64,000 bases of DNA from JASBRS01 sp964536935 (lineage in GTDB: Bacteria; Deinococcota; Deinococci; Deinococcales; Trueperaceae): contig CAZIBD010000004.1 of the NCBI GenBank assembly GCA_964536935.1, positions 6,470 through 70,469 on the forward strand, read 5' to 3'. Position 1 is the stretch's first letter. Every line of letters begins with the position of its first letter. This document shows, in pieces, positions 50,858-58,591 of this stretch. The notes under the pieces are model-generated. The model saw only the letters and a list, made by a program, of their open reading frames with translations. It did no database searches and had not been told where the DNA came from. Position numbers and translations under genes: made by a program.

Positions 50858-51349
50858 GTGCGCAGACGCTTTCTCCTCATGCTCGCCTCGTTTGCAGGCC
50901 TGGTGGCGGTACCGGTCGTTGCCGCGCAGGCGACGCCGGACGGCCCGGCGCGCTACGACGCCCACTGCGCCGTCTGCCATCAGACCGACGGCTCCGGGAT
51001 CACCGCTCCGCCCACTTTCCCGCCGCTCGATGGTGAGGCGGGCCGGATGGCCGCGGCCGGGGCCGGCGGCCGGCGCGCTCTGATCGACGTCGTGCTGTTC
51101 GGCATCCAGGGCGACCTGACCGTCGATGGCGTGAGCTACGCCTACGGGCAGGAGATGCCGGGGTGGCGGGCGATCCTGTCCGACGAGCAGATCGCCTCGC
51201 TCTTGAACTACGTGCTGGAGGCCTGGAGCAACCCGATAGCGCTCGGGGAAGCGGGCTCGAGCGTGACCGTGCGCCAGGTCGCCGCCGAGCGGAAGCGCGG
51301 CCTGTCCCCCGGGGCCGTCTACGCACGCTGGCAGAAGGCGGCGCCTTGA
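50858..51349 (+). CDS. Class I c-type cytochrome, single heme
   Basis: 163 residues with a signal peptide (ending AQA). The heme site CAVCH (residues 37-41) and a distal Met candidate in YGQEMPGW fit a small mono-heme cytochrome c. It should shuttle electrons in the periplasm. GTG start 4 nt after the SCO stop; the stop overlaps the TTG start of the polyferredoxin gene, so the set is one operon. Confidence 0.9.
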   Translation: MRRRFLLMLASFAGLVAVPVVAAQATPDGPARYDAHCAVCHQTDGSGITAPPTFPPLDGEAGRMAAAGAGGRRALIDVVLFGIQGDLTVDGVSYAYGQEMPGWRAILSDEQIASLLNYVLEAWSNPIALGEAGSSVTVRQVAAERKRGLSPGAVYARWQKAAP

Positions 51350-52908
51350 GGGGCGTCCGGCGCGCGGCGGCGTCCTCGGGTGGCGAGCCTGTGGGCGGCG
51401 CCCTGGTGGACCAGCCGCGTGGGTTCGATCTGCTGCGGCTCCCGGGCCTGCGGCGGCTCGTGCGCTGGCGCTACTCCCGGCTGGTGTTCCAGATCCCGCT
51501 CCTGGTGCTGGCAGCGATGGCCATTGTCGACGGCCTCACCGGGCAGCCGATGGCGCCTCGCAACGTGGCCACCGCCAGTGTGTGGCTGCACTACCGCGGG
51601 CTGGTCGCGATCGCATTGGCGGTGTTCGGGAACGCCTTCTGCGCGGCCTGTCCGCTGATGCTCACCCGAGGCGTCACCAGGCGAGTGGAGCGCTGGCTTC
51701 CGGGCATGCCGGCCTGGCCGCGCGTGCTCCACAACAAGGGCCTGGTGATCGTCCTGACGGTTGTCTTCCTGTGGAGCTACGAGGTCTTCGCGCTGTGGGC
51801 CAGCCCCTGGCTGACCGCGTGGCTGGCGATCGGCTACTTCCTGGCGGCGTTCGCCGTGGATGCTCTGTTCCCGGCCGGAACCTTCTGCCGCTACGTGTGC
51901 CCCCTCGGAAACTTCAACTTCACGCTGTCCAGCGTCTCGCCCACGCAGATTGCAGCCGTCGACGCCAGCGTGTGCCGAACGTGCGAGCACAAGCCGTGCC
52001 TCTACGGCAGGGAGACCGCTGCTGGGCCTACGCCGCCGCCGTCCGCCGAGGCGACCCGGGGTTCCGCCTTCATCTCGCTCGCCGAGATCACCCACCCCAA
52101 CGGGAGCGGGTCGTTTCCGGGGTGCGAGACGAAGCTGTTCGTTCCTGCCGTGGAGTCGAACATGGACTGCACGCTGTGCATGAACTGCGTGCGCGCCTGC
52201 CCGTACGACAACGTGGCGTTGCGCGTGCGCGCTCCCGGACGCGAGCTCGTACGGACGCCGTGGGTGCGGCGGGGCGGCCGGACCGTACTGCTGCTGGGCG
52301 TGCTGCTGACGTTCTGGGGCGTCATGAACGCGGTCGCCATGATCGGGCCGTTCTACACCGTGGCCGGCTGGGTGGCCCGTGTGGTGGGTACCCACAGCGA
52401 GGCGCTGTTGATCGCGCTCCTCTACGGCGTGGTGACGCTGGCGGGGCTCGGCGTCACGCTGGCCGTCGCGACATGGTCCGACGTGCTGGGTGGTGCCTCG
52501 GCCAGGCCGTGGCAGGCGTTCCAGCGCTGGGGCTACGTGGTGGTCGCGCTCGGGTTCGGCTTCTGGGCCGCGCACTACCTGTTTCACTTCCTGACCGGAG
52601 TGGCGGCGGCGATCCCCGTCTACGAGCACTTCTTCAGCTACCGCGGTCTCGGTCTGGAGCCGGACTGGCCTCTGGCGCACATGATGCCGTCGCGTTGGCT
52701 GTTCCCGCTGCAGGCGGTCGTGACCGCCCTCTATGCCGGCCTCGCGCTGGCGAGTGCCATCCGCATCGGTCTGCGGGACTTCGGCACGCGCGGTGTCGTC
52801 GCGATGTGGCCGATGTTCGGCTTCGTGCTGGCGTTCACGGCCATGCAGATCCTGGTGTGGGCCCAGCCGATGCAGATGCGCGGAACGCTGTTCGGCCCGG
52901 GACACTAG
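51346..52908 (+). CDS. NapH/NosR-like membrane polyferredoxin
   Basis: About 520 residues. N-terminal membrane helices carry FCAACP and FCRYVCPLG (the CX3CP motif of the NapH/NosR/CcoG group). A soluble loop has CRTCEHKPC and the [4Fe-4S] ligand run CTLCMNCVRACP. A second block of six helices with several His follows (about 345-515). Such proteins move electrons across or along the membrane. No nosZ or nap gene is in view. TTG 51346 is chosen as start (TTGA overlap); alternatives lie further in. Confidence 0.82.
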   Translation: MRGVRRAAASSGGEPVGGALVDQPRGFDLLRLPGLRRLVRWRYSRLVFQIPLLVLAAMAIVDGLTGQPMAPRNVATASVWLHYRGLVAIALAVFGNAFCAACPLMLTRGVTRRVERWLPGMPAWPRVLHNKGLVIVLTVVFLWSYEVFALWASPWLTAWLAIGYFLAAFAVDALFPAGTFCRYVCPLGNFNFTLSSVSPTQIAAVDASVCRTCEHKPCLYGRETAAGPTPPPSAEATRGSAFISLAEITHPNGSGSFPGCETKLFVPAVESNMDCTLCMNCVRACPYDNVALRVRAPGRELVRTPWVRRGGRTVLLLGVLLTFWGVMNAVAMIGPFYTVAGWVARVVGTHSEALLIALLYGVVTLAGLGVTLAVATWSDVLGGASARPWQAFQRWGYVVVALGFGFWAAHYLFHFLTGVAAAIPVYEHFFSYRGLGLEPDWPLAHMMPSRWLFPLQAVVTALYAGLALASAIRIGLRDFGTRGVVAMWPMFGFVLAFTAMQILVWAQPMQMRGTLFGPGH

Positions 52909-53035
52909 TTCCGTCGTAACGAGCGGGGCCGGGGTCGTGAACGAGGCGCCGACTGACGATTGTCCCTCGACATGAGGGCGTGCACGGCGCACGCTAGAGA
53001 CCCTACTCGCGGTCTCGTTCTCCGAGGGAGGCATC

Positions 53036-53356
53036 GTGCCTCGACGTTGGCTCGTCATCCCCACCCGCGCTGTGGCCATCGACGTCGACGGCCTGGTGCC
53101 CGGACTCCGCGATGCGGAGCGCCTCGAACGTCTGGCGACGGGCGCCCGCGACCTTCACCACGATCTCCGGATACGCGTAAGCCACGCACCCAATCCCCTC
53201 GCCTACCTCCGCCTCGAAGGGGAGGCCATCGAGCGGATGGCTCCGTTGCGTGCCATCCGGCTCGGCGAGCTGCAGGCGCTGGCGGCCAAGCTGGGGGATG
53301 CTCGACGCGACGCGCGATCGGCGCTTCCAGAGCTCGTACACCCGACCCCCCGCTGA
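53036..53356 (+). CDS. Hypothetical protein
   Basis: 106 residues, GTG start with GGGAGG 4-5 nt upstream, tail rich in Arg and Ala. Two short helices and a strand may be present; the second half (RLEGEAIERMAPLRAIRLGE) looks helical. No family is recognised. An opposite-strand frame is also open (53003-53341) but lacks a ribosome site. It lies between the polyferredoxin and nitrilase genes. Confidence 0.45.
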   Translation: MPRRWLVIPTRAVAIDVDGLVPGLRDAERLERLATGARDLHHDLRIRVSHAPNPLAYLRLEGEAIERMAPLRAIRLGELQALAAKLGDARRDARSALPELVHPTPR

Positions 53357-53503
53357 CGTCGAGGAGGTGTCGCGGGCGCGTTCGCCCCCCGCGGGCGCAG
53401 CCTCGCGCCGCCGGCGGCGATTGCCGTACCGCTCCGGGCGGACTGCCGAGGCGTTGCGCGGTACCGTCGGTGCGATGGACCGTGCCTACGAGAGGGGTGG
53501 CCC

Positions 53504-54298
53504 GTGCACATCGCCGTCGTGCAGATGACCAGCCGGCTGGGCGACAAGGACGCCAACCTGGAGACCGCTGCGGCGTGGCTGGAGACGGCTGCGGGCAGCG
53601 CCGATCTGGTCTGTTTGCCGGAGACGTTCGAGGTTGGCTACGACGTGGCGACGCTGGGGGACCGCCTTTTCGAGCTGGCCGAGGTCGTGCCGGGTCCCAC
53701 CGCCGAGGCCCTGGGCGACCTGGCACGCCGCCTCGACGTGAGCATCGTCGCGGGCATCGTCGAGCGCGACTCGGTCGTGCCGGAGGTGCTCTACGACACC
53801 GCCGTCCTGATCTCGCGAGAGGGCGCCCTCGCGGGCCGCTACCGCAAGAGCCACCTCTACCCCACGGAGCACCGCTTCTTCCGGCCCGGCGACGATCTGC
53901 CGGTGTTCGACCTCGACGGCACGCGGGTGGGCGTGGCGACCTGCTTCGAGCTCGCCTTCCCGGAGATCGTGTCGACCCTGGCGCGCCGGGGTGCCCAGCT
54001 CGTGTTGAACCCCTCCGCCGTGCCCGTCGGCTTCGGCTACCTGCAGGACCTGCGGAGCCGTGCCCGCGCGCAGGACAACCAGATCTTCGTCGCGGCCGTC
54101 AACCACGTCGGGATAGAGGGGACGGCCCACTACTGCGGCGCCAGCCAGATCGCCGGTCCTCGCGGCGACGTGCTGGCCCGGGCCTCGACCTCGGAGCCCG
54201 GGGTGATCACGGCGGAGCTGGTGCTCGAGTCGATCCACGCCGAGCGGCTGCAGGAACCCGTGTTCCGCGCGCGTCGACCTGAACTGTATGAGCGGTGA
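53504..54298 (+). CDS. Carbon-nitrogen hydrolase (nitrilase superfamily)
   Basis: 264 residues with the catalytic triad of the nitrilase superfamily in its usual setting: Glu40 in CLPETFEVGY, Lys115 in YRKSHLYPTEH, and Cys147 in GVATCFELAFPE. It should hydrolyse an amide (omega-amidase, carbamoylase or similar); the exact substrate is not clear. The GTG start has AGAGGGG upstream. It converges with the GNAT gene. Confidence 0.9.
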   Translation: MHIAVVQMTSRLGDKDANLETAAAWLETAAGSADLVCLPETFEVGYDVATLGDRLFELAEVVPGPTAEALGDLARRLDVSIVAGIVERDSVVPEVLYDTAVLISREGALAGRYRKSHLYPTEHRFFRPGDDLPVFDLDGTRVGVATCFELAFPEIVSTLARRGAQLVLNPSAVPVGFGYLQDLRSRARAQDNQIFVAAVNHVGIEGTAHYCGASQIAGPRGDVLARASTSEPGVITAELVLESIHAERLQEPVFRARRPELYER

Positions 54299-54321
54299 GC
54301 CGTGCGTGGCTGGCGGCCGCG

Positions 54322-54792
54322 TCAGAGATCGAGCGCCAGCAGCGGCAACCGGCGGTCGGGGATGCTGCCGGAGGAGCGCTCGCCTGCGTAGGTCGCCCCC
54401 ATGACCCGGTAGAATCCGGCGGCGTTCGGGTCCGCCTCGATCTCGAGGCGCCGGGCGCCGCGGCGTCGGGCCACGGACACGGCGTGCTCGAACAGGGCGC
54501 GCCCGATGCCTCGACCGATGGCCGAAGGCTCGACGTACAGCATGTCCAGCTCGACGGTGGAGGCGTCGCTCGATGAGGACTTCAGCAGGTAGAAGCCCAT
54601 CACCACGTTCGCGGCGATGGCGACGAAGACATCGTGCCGAAGCACCTGCCCGCTCGACAGCGTCAGCTCCTCACGGCAAGCGTCCAGGAACGCCGCGTCG
54701 TATCCCCAATGGGCCTTCGACCTCAAAGCCAGGGCGCTCAGCAACGGGGCCTCGCCGGGTAGGGCACGTCGGATATCGGGGGTCTCGTCCAT
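54322..54792 (-). CDS. GNAT family N-acetyltransferase
   Basis: 156 residues with the GNAT acetyl-CoA motif: VELDMLYVEPSAIGRGIGRALFEHAV, of which AIGRGIGRALF holds the Q/RxxGxG/A loop, and a C-terminal PNAAGFYRVMGATYAGER. It transfers an acetyl group to an amine; target unknown. The promoter TTGACG-N18-TACGGT lies just upstream on the minus strand. Confidence 0.88.
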   Translation of the reverse strand: MDETPDIRRALPGEAPLLSALALRSKAHWGYDAAFLDACREELTLSSGQVLRHDVFVAIAANVVMGFYLLKSSSSDASTVELDMLYVEPSAIGRGIGRALFEHAVSVARRRGARRLEIEADPNAAGFYRVMGATYAGERSSGSIPDRRLPLLALDL

Positions 54793-54815
54793 GGGGCCTC
54801 GGCTGTCCGGCGCGC

Positions 54816-54845
54816 ACCGTAGCCGGTTGGGCCCACCGCCGTCAA
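54816..54845 (-). promoter_or_regulatory. Promoter of the GNAT gene
   Basis: Minus strand: TTGACG (54845-54840), 18 nt, TACGGT (54821-54816). The leader would be under 20 nt before the ATG at 54792. Confidence 0.5.
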
Positions 54846-54879
54846 CCTTCGCTCCCCGTGGCGACTGCAGGACCCCACC

Positions 54880-56328
54880 TCAGAACTTGCCGCCGGTCCG
54901 GAACCCGCCGCCGCGGACGGCACCGCCCCCTCTGGAGCCCCCGCCGGGCGGCTTCAAGGCACCGCCCCACGGGGAGCCACGTCCGAAGCCGCCGGAGCCG
55001 AAGGTGGTGTCCGTTCGAGGCGGGCGGAACCGGCGCTGCTGATCGAGCACGCGCCACAAGGCGCCCTGGTTGAGCATCCCGCCGATGACGTTGGCCAACA
55101 CGGTGGCGACCAGCATGCCGTCCTCGAAGCCATGGCCCGGTTGATCGTACGCCCGTCTCTTGAACTCGGCGCGCAGCTCCTCGAGCTCCCGGAGACGGTC
55201 GTGCCGCTGCTGCAGGGCGGTCTGGAGTTCCTGACCGGCCGTTTCGAGCTGTTCCTGCTCTCGCTGCAACTCCGACAGCCTGTGGATGAGGACGTCGTCC
55301 TCGGGATAGGGAGTGGACAGGGCCTCTTCATGCAGCGACTGGAGCGCCTCGGTCCGCAAGCCCGACGCGAGGATGTCCACGGCCTGGCGGAAGGCTCCGT
55401 CCTGGCCGGCGGCCATCTCCTGTCTGCGCGCGAGAAGTCCCGCATTCTGTTCCGCGAGCCGTTGGAGCTGCTCGTCGAGGGCCTGGAGCTTGTCCTTCTC
55501 GGAGGTCTCGGTCGCCTCGAGGGCGAGCACGCCGTCGGCCTCGCGCGCCTTCTGGTCGAGCGCCCGGACCGCCTCGAACGCGTGGTCGGCCGTCTCGCGG
55601 CAGCCTGTGGCGTGCTCGCGAAGGCGCCCGGGGATCTCGAGCAGTCGCGCGTAGTCGGGCCGCGCGTCGTGGAAGCCGGCGTGGCGGGCCACCTTGCCGT
55701 CGAGCCAACGGAAGAGCGGAGCGGCGCGGTACTCCGGGGTCCCGTAGTGCCGTCGCCAGAGGTACATGAAGAGGGGATCGCGGCGATAGGCGCGTCCCTT
55801 CTCCTCCTGCTCCTGCTCGCTGCGAGTGGCCTTCTCCTCGGCGTGCATCGCGATGCGCTCGGCCTCGTGGGCCCGCTCGAGCTGGGTACGGTAGGCGGGG
55901 TCCGCCTGCAGGCGTGCCTGCGTCCTGGCCTCGGCGGCGTCGACCGCGGCGGCGGCAGCGGACAGGGCTTCGGCCTGGGCGGTTCGCTCGGCCTCCACCG
56001 TGGTGCGGCGCTGCTCGGATGCCTTCAGCTGCTGCTCGAGCGCTTCGGCGGCCTCCTCTCGCCGGCGCAGCAGGACCGACACGCTCTTGGCGGCCGCGTC
56101 CAACTCGGACGCGGCGCCGCTCGCGCCGGCGGCCCCCGACGCCATCGAGTTGACGCGCAGGCGGGCCAGCTCGCGATAGGCATCGGCCTGAGCCTTGCCC
56201 GAAGCGAGCAGACGGTCGCTGCTCGTCGCCAGCCGCCGCTCGAGGTCCGCGATCGCCTGGCGCTGCGCCTCGAGCTCGGTCTCGATGGTGTCCAGCGGTT
56301 GCTTTCCCGAGATCATGGTGTGGCCCAT
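54880..56328 (-). CDS. Coiled-coil protein with Gly-rich tail, third gene of a three-gene cassette
   Basis: 482 residues. Residues 10-170 and 220-400 are long heptad-rich helices (many Glu/Gln/Arg/Ala), separated by a compact segment with FMYLWRRHYGTPEYRA. A small hydrophobic stretch (GMLVATVLANVIGGML) precedes a Gly/Arg-rich C-terminus (SGGFGRGSPWGG). Family unknown to me; similar trios are annotated only as hypothetical or surface proteins. The start is ATG 56328 or 56316; neither has a well-spaced ribosome site. Confidence 0.6.
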   Translation of the reverse strand: MGHTMISGKQPLDTIETELEAQRQAIADLERRLATSSDRLLASGKAQADAYRELARLRVNSMASGAAGASGAASELDAAAKSVSVLLRRREEAAEALEQQLKASEQRRTTVEAERTAQAEALSAAAAAVDAAEARTQARLQADPAYRTQLERAHEAERIAMHAEEKATRSEQEQEEKGRAYRRDPLFMYLWRRHYGTPEYRAAPLFRWLDGKVARHAGFHDARPDYARLLEIPGRLREHATGCRETADHAFEAVRALDQKAREADGVLALEATETSEKDKLQALDEQLQRLAEQNAGLLARRQEMAAGQDGAFRQAVDILASGLRTEALQSLHEEALSTPYPEDDVLIHRLSELQREQEQLETAGQELQTALQQRHDRLRELEELRAEFKRRAYDQPGHGFEDGMLVATVLANVIGGMLNQGALWRVLDQQRRFRPPRTDTTFGSGGFGRGSPWGGALKPPGGGSRGGGAVRGGGFRTGGKF

Positions 56329-56336
56329 CCTCTGCG

Positions 56337-57242
56337 CTACCAGCGCGTGATCGTCGCCCCCGAGGTGGGGACGCTGTAGCGCGCCTCCAGCGCGCCTCGG
56401 AGCTTCTCGCCGACGGCATCGTTCTGGATGATGCCGTCGTCCTGCTTGTCGCGGGCGACCGCCTGGAAGGTGGGCTCGTCGACGCGCAGCCCCCAGCGCC
56501 TCACGGTCTCGGTGGCGCCGGTCTCCTCGTTGCGGACGGTGACCGGCACGATGCCACCATCGGGTCCCACCGCTTCCACGATGAGGTAGTAGTTGCGCGC
56601 CGAGGGGTTGATGTCGGGGACCCGCCACACGCCCGAGGCTTCGCCCGGACGGTTCACGATCCGGACGGCATAGGTCCGTTCGAGCGTCGCTTGCAGGGTG
56701 TGCAGGCCCGTCAGATCCTGGCGGGCGGCCGCGTAGTCGCGGTCCCGTAGGGCGGCCTGGGCGGACGCGAGGAGCGCGTTCGCCCGCTCGGTCGCAGCGG
56801 GAACCGTCGCGACCTGCACGGCGACCGCATGGGCAGCGTCGAGCTCCGCGGGCAGGGCCCGGCGTGGACCCACCACCTGGTTCCGGTAGGCGCCGACGAT
56901 CAGGGTGCAGACGGCTGCCACCGCCACCAGCGCCGTGCCCCAGCGCCGCCGCCTCACGTAGATGCGGGCGAGCGTGGTGGCGACCGACGGCGGGGCCGGG
57001 CGGTAGACGAAGCGTTCCTCCGCCAGCGCGGCTACGCCCTTCGCCAGGATCTCGTCCGGAACGTCGATCCCCTGGGCGGCGTAGATCTTGCGGAGCCGGG
57101 CGATGAGGTCCTGGGCCCGAGCGGGCTCGTCGAGCTCGCGTTCCACGAGCTCGCGCCGCTGCCGGAGCGTGTCCACGACGTCCATGGCGAGCATGACCTC
57201 GTCTAGCGGGGCGGCGGGATGCGTGGCGGCCGTCTCGGTCAT
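56337..57242 (-). CDS. DUF6384-like membrane protein, second gene of the cassette
   Basis: 301 residues: a cytoplasmic N-terminal helical part (MLAMDVVDTLRQRRELVERE), then one transmembrane helix (about 101-117, GTALVAVAAVCTLIVGAY), then an outer domain with beta-rich C-terminus (YYLIVEAVGPDGG, RRWGLRVDEPTF). It resembles DUF6384 proteins, with no assigned function. It overlaps the preceding gene by 4 nt (ATGA) and lies 8 nt before the third. Confidence 0.65.
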   Translation of the reverse strand: MTETAATHPAAPLDEVMLAMDVVDTLRQRRELVERELDEPARAQDLIARLRKIYAAQGIDVPDEILAKGVAALAEERFVYRPAPPSVATTLARIYVRRRRWGTALVAVAAVCTLIVGAYRNQVVGPRRALPAELDAAHAVAVQVATVPAATERANALLASAQAALRDRDYAAARQDLTGLHTLQATLERTYAVRIVNRPGEASGVWRVPDINPSARNYYLIVEAVGPDGGIVPVTVRNEETGATETVRRWGLRVDEPTFQAVARDKQDDGIIQNDAVGEKLRGALEARYSVPTSGATITRW

Positions 57243-58420
57243 GGCGTCGGCTCAGGCGCGGCGCCCTGCTCGGCCAATCTGGCAAGGCGGCGCTTGCCGT
57301 CCTCGACCGCCTCCCGGATCTCGTGGGCGTTGGCGGTGCTCTGCCGGCGCATCTCCTCGATGAGCTCGCGCGACCGCGTCTGGAAGGCGACCACGGAATC
57401 GACGAGCTTCTTGACCGCGTCGGCGCGGAGGGTGGGGCCGTACCCGGCCTTCACCGCCGCCTCCTGGATCTCGCCGCCGATGTCAGCGAGCGTCTCGAGC
57501 GACTCGCTCATGCCCTCCTTCATGGCTTCGACGGCGCGTGTGCTCTCGTGGAGCCCGAACAGGCCGGTGAACGAAGCGCTCAATGCGGTCAGCACCGTCT
57601 CGTTGGTCGAGAAGAAGGTGACCGCCTGGGCGTGCAGCCGTTCCTTGGCGTTCGTGGCCTGCAGCAGCCGCGTCATGATGACCTCGGAGGTGTGGTACCC
57701 GACGGTGAGGTTGTCGGCGAGGTCCTTGGTGATCTGGTAGCGGGATTCCGCCGTCTGGAGCGAGCGCACCGTCTCGTCACGCATCAGCTCGAGCCGGGCA
57801 CGGGCGCCGAGGTCGTCGCCCGAAGCGGCCTCGACCTTGGCCTGCGCTTCGGCCACGGCCCGCTTGGCCGCGCTCAGCTCGTCCTCGGCGGCGTTCAACA
57901 CCGCCATCGCGAGGATCTCGGATTCCTTCCAGGCGCCGCGGAAGTCCTGGTAGGCCTCGAGGATCCGTCGCTCGCGTTCGACCTGGTCCCGGGTCGCGTC
58001 GGTGACCTCCAGGAAGGTCCGCTTGATGGTGTCGAAGCGGGACGCCACGTCGCCGCGGGTCACCTTCATCCACACGTTGGCGAGCCGCTCGAAGGTGGTG
58101 AGCTTGCCGTCCTCGATCTGGTCCACCATGCGCTTGGCGTCGTCGCGGATGCTGTTGAAGGCGTTCGTGATGGTCTCGTAGCGACGCGCGACGTCCATGG
58201 AGGCAACCTGCTGCCGCACAACGTCGTTGAACAGCGAGGCGTGGTTGAGGGTGCGGGCGATGGCGACGACCTTCGGCTCGTCCAGGCTGCTCACGCGCTT
58301 GAGCAGTGCTGTGATGGGGGCCTCCTGGCTCTCCGCTCGGCCGGGCATCAGCCCCAGGTCGCGGATGGTCCCCAGTGCCTTGTCCAGGTACTGCAACGGG
58401 GTCGAGCTCACGTCCGTCAT
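57239..58420 (-). CDS. Helical protein of unknown function, first gene of the cassette
   Basis: 393 residues, almost fully helical with coiled-coil character (about 70-390). No transmembrane helix or signal peptide. Segments such as TRDQVERERRILEAYQDF and MKEGMSESLETLADIGGEIQ suggest a long bundle that could act as a scaffold around a membrane partner. TelA-like proteins have similar layout, but I cannot confirm homology. ATG with GAGGGAG 8-9 nt upstream; divergent from the PBP gene. Confidence 0.6.
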   Translation of the reverse strand: MTDVSSTPLQYLDKALGTIRDLGLMPGRAESQEAPITALLKRVSSLDEPKVVAIARTLNHASLFNDVVRQQVASMDVARRYETITNAFNSIRDDAKRMVDQIEDGKLTTFERLANVWMKVTRGDVASRFDTIKRTFLEVTDATRDQVERERRILEAYQDFRGAWKESEILAMAVLNAAEDELSAAKRAVAEAQAKVEAASGDDLGARARLELMRDETVRSLQTAESRYQITKDLADNLTVGYHTSEVIMTRLLQATNAKERLHAQAVTFFSTNETVLTALSASFTGLFGLHESTRAVEAMKEGMSESLETLADIGGEIQEAAVKAGYGPTLRADAVKKLVDSVVAFQTRSRELIEEMRRQSTANAHEIREAVEDGKRRLARLAEQGAAPEPTP

Positions 58421-58591
58421 GATGGGGCTCCCTCGACGGCCGCTCCAACGGCATCATAGGGCCGGGCGGAGCCGACGGCGATGTCGGGTGCCCGTGAGCG
58501 CGGGGCTTCCGTGTCGTACGCGTCGTCGCGGGCCGCGAGGAGGACGCTCCATGTGTGGCATCCTCACACCTGCTCATCGGAACCCGATAGC

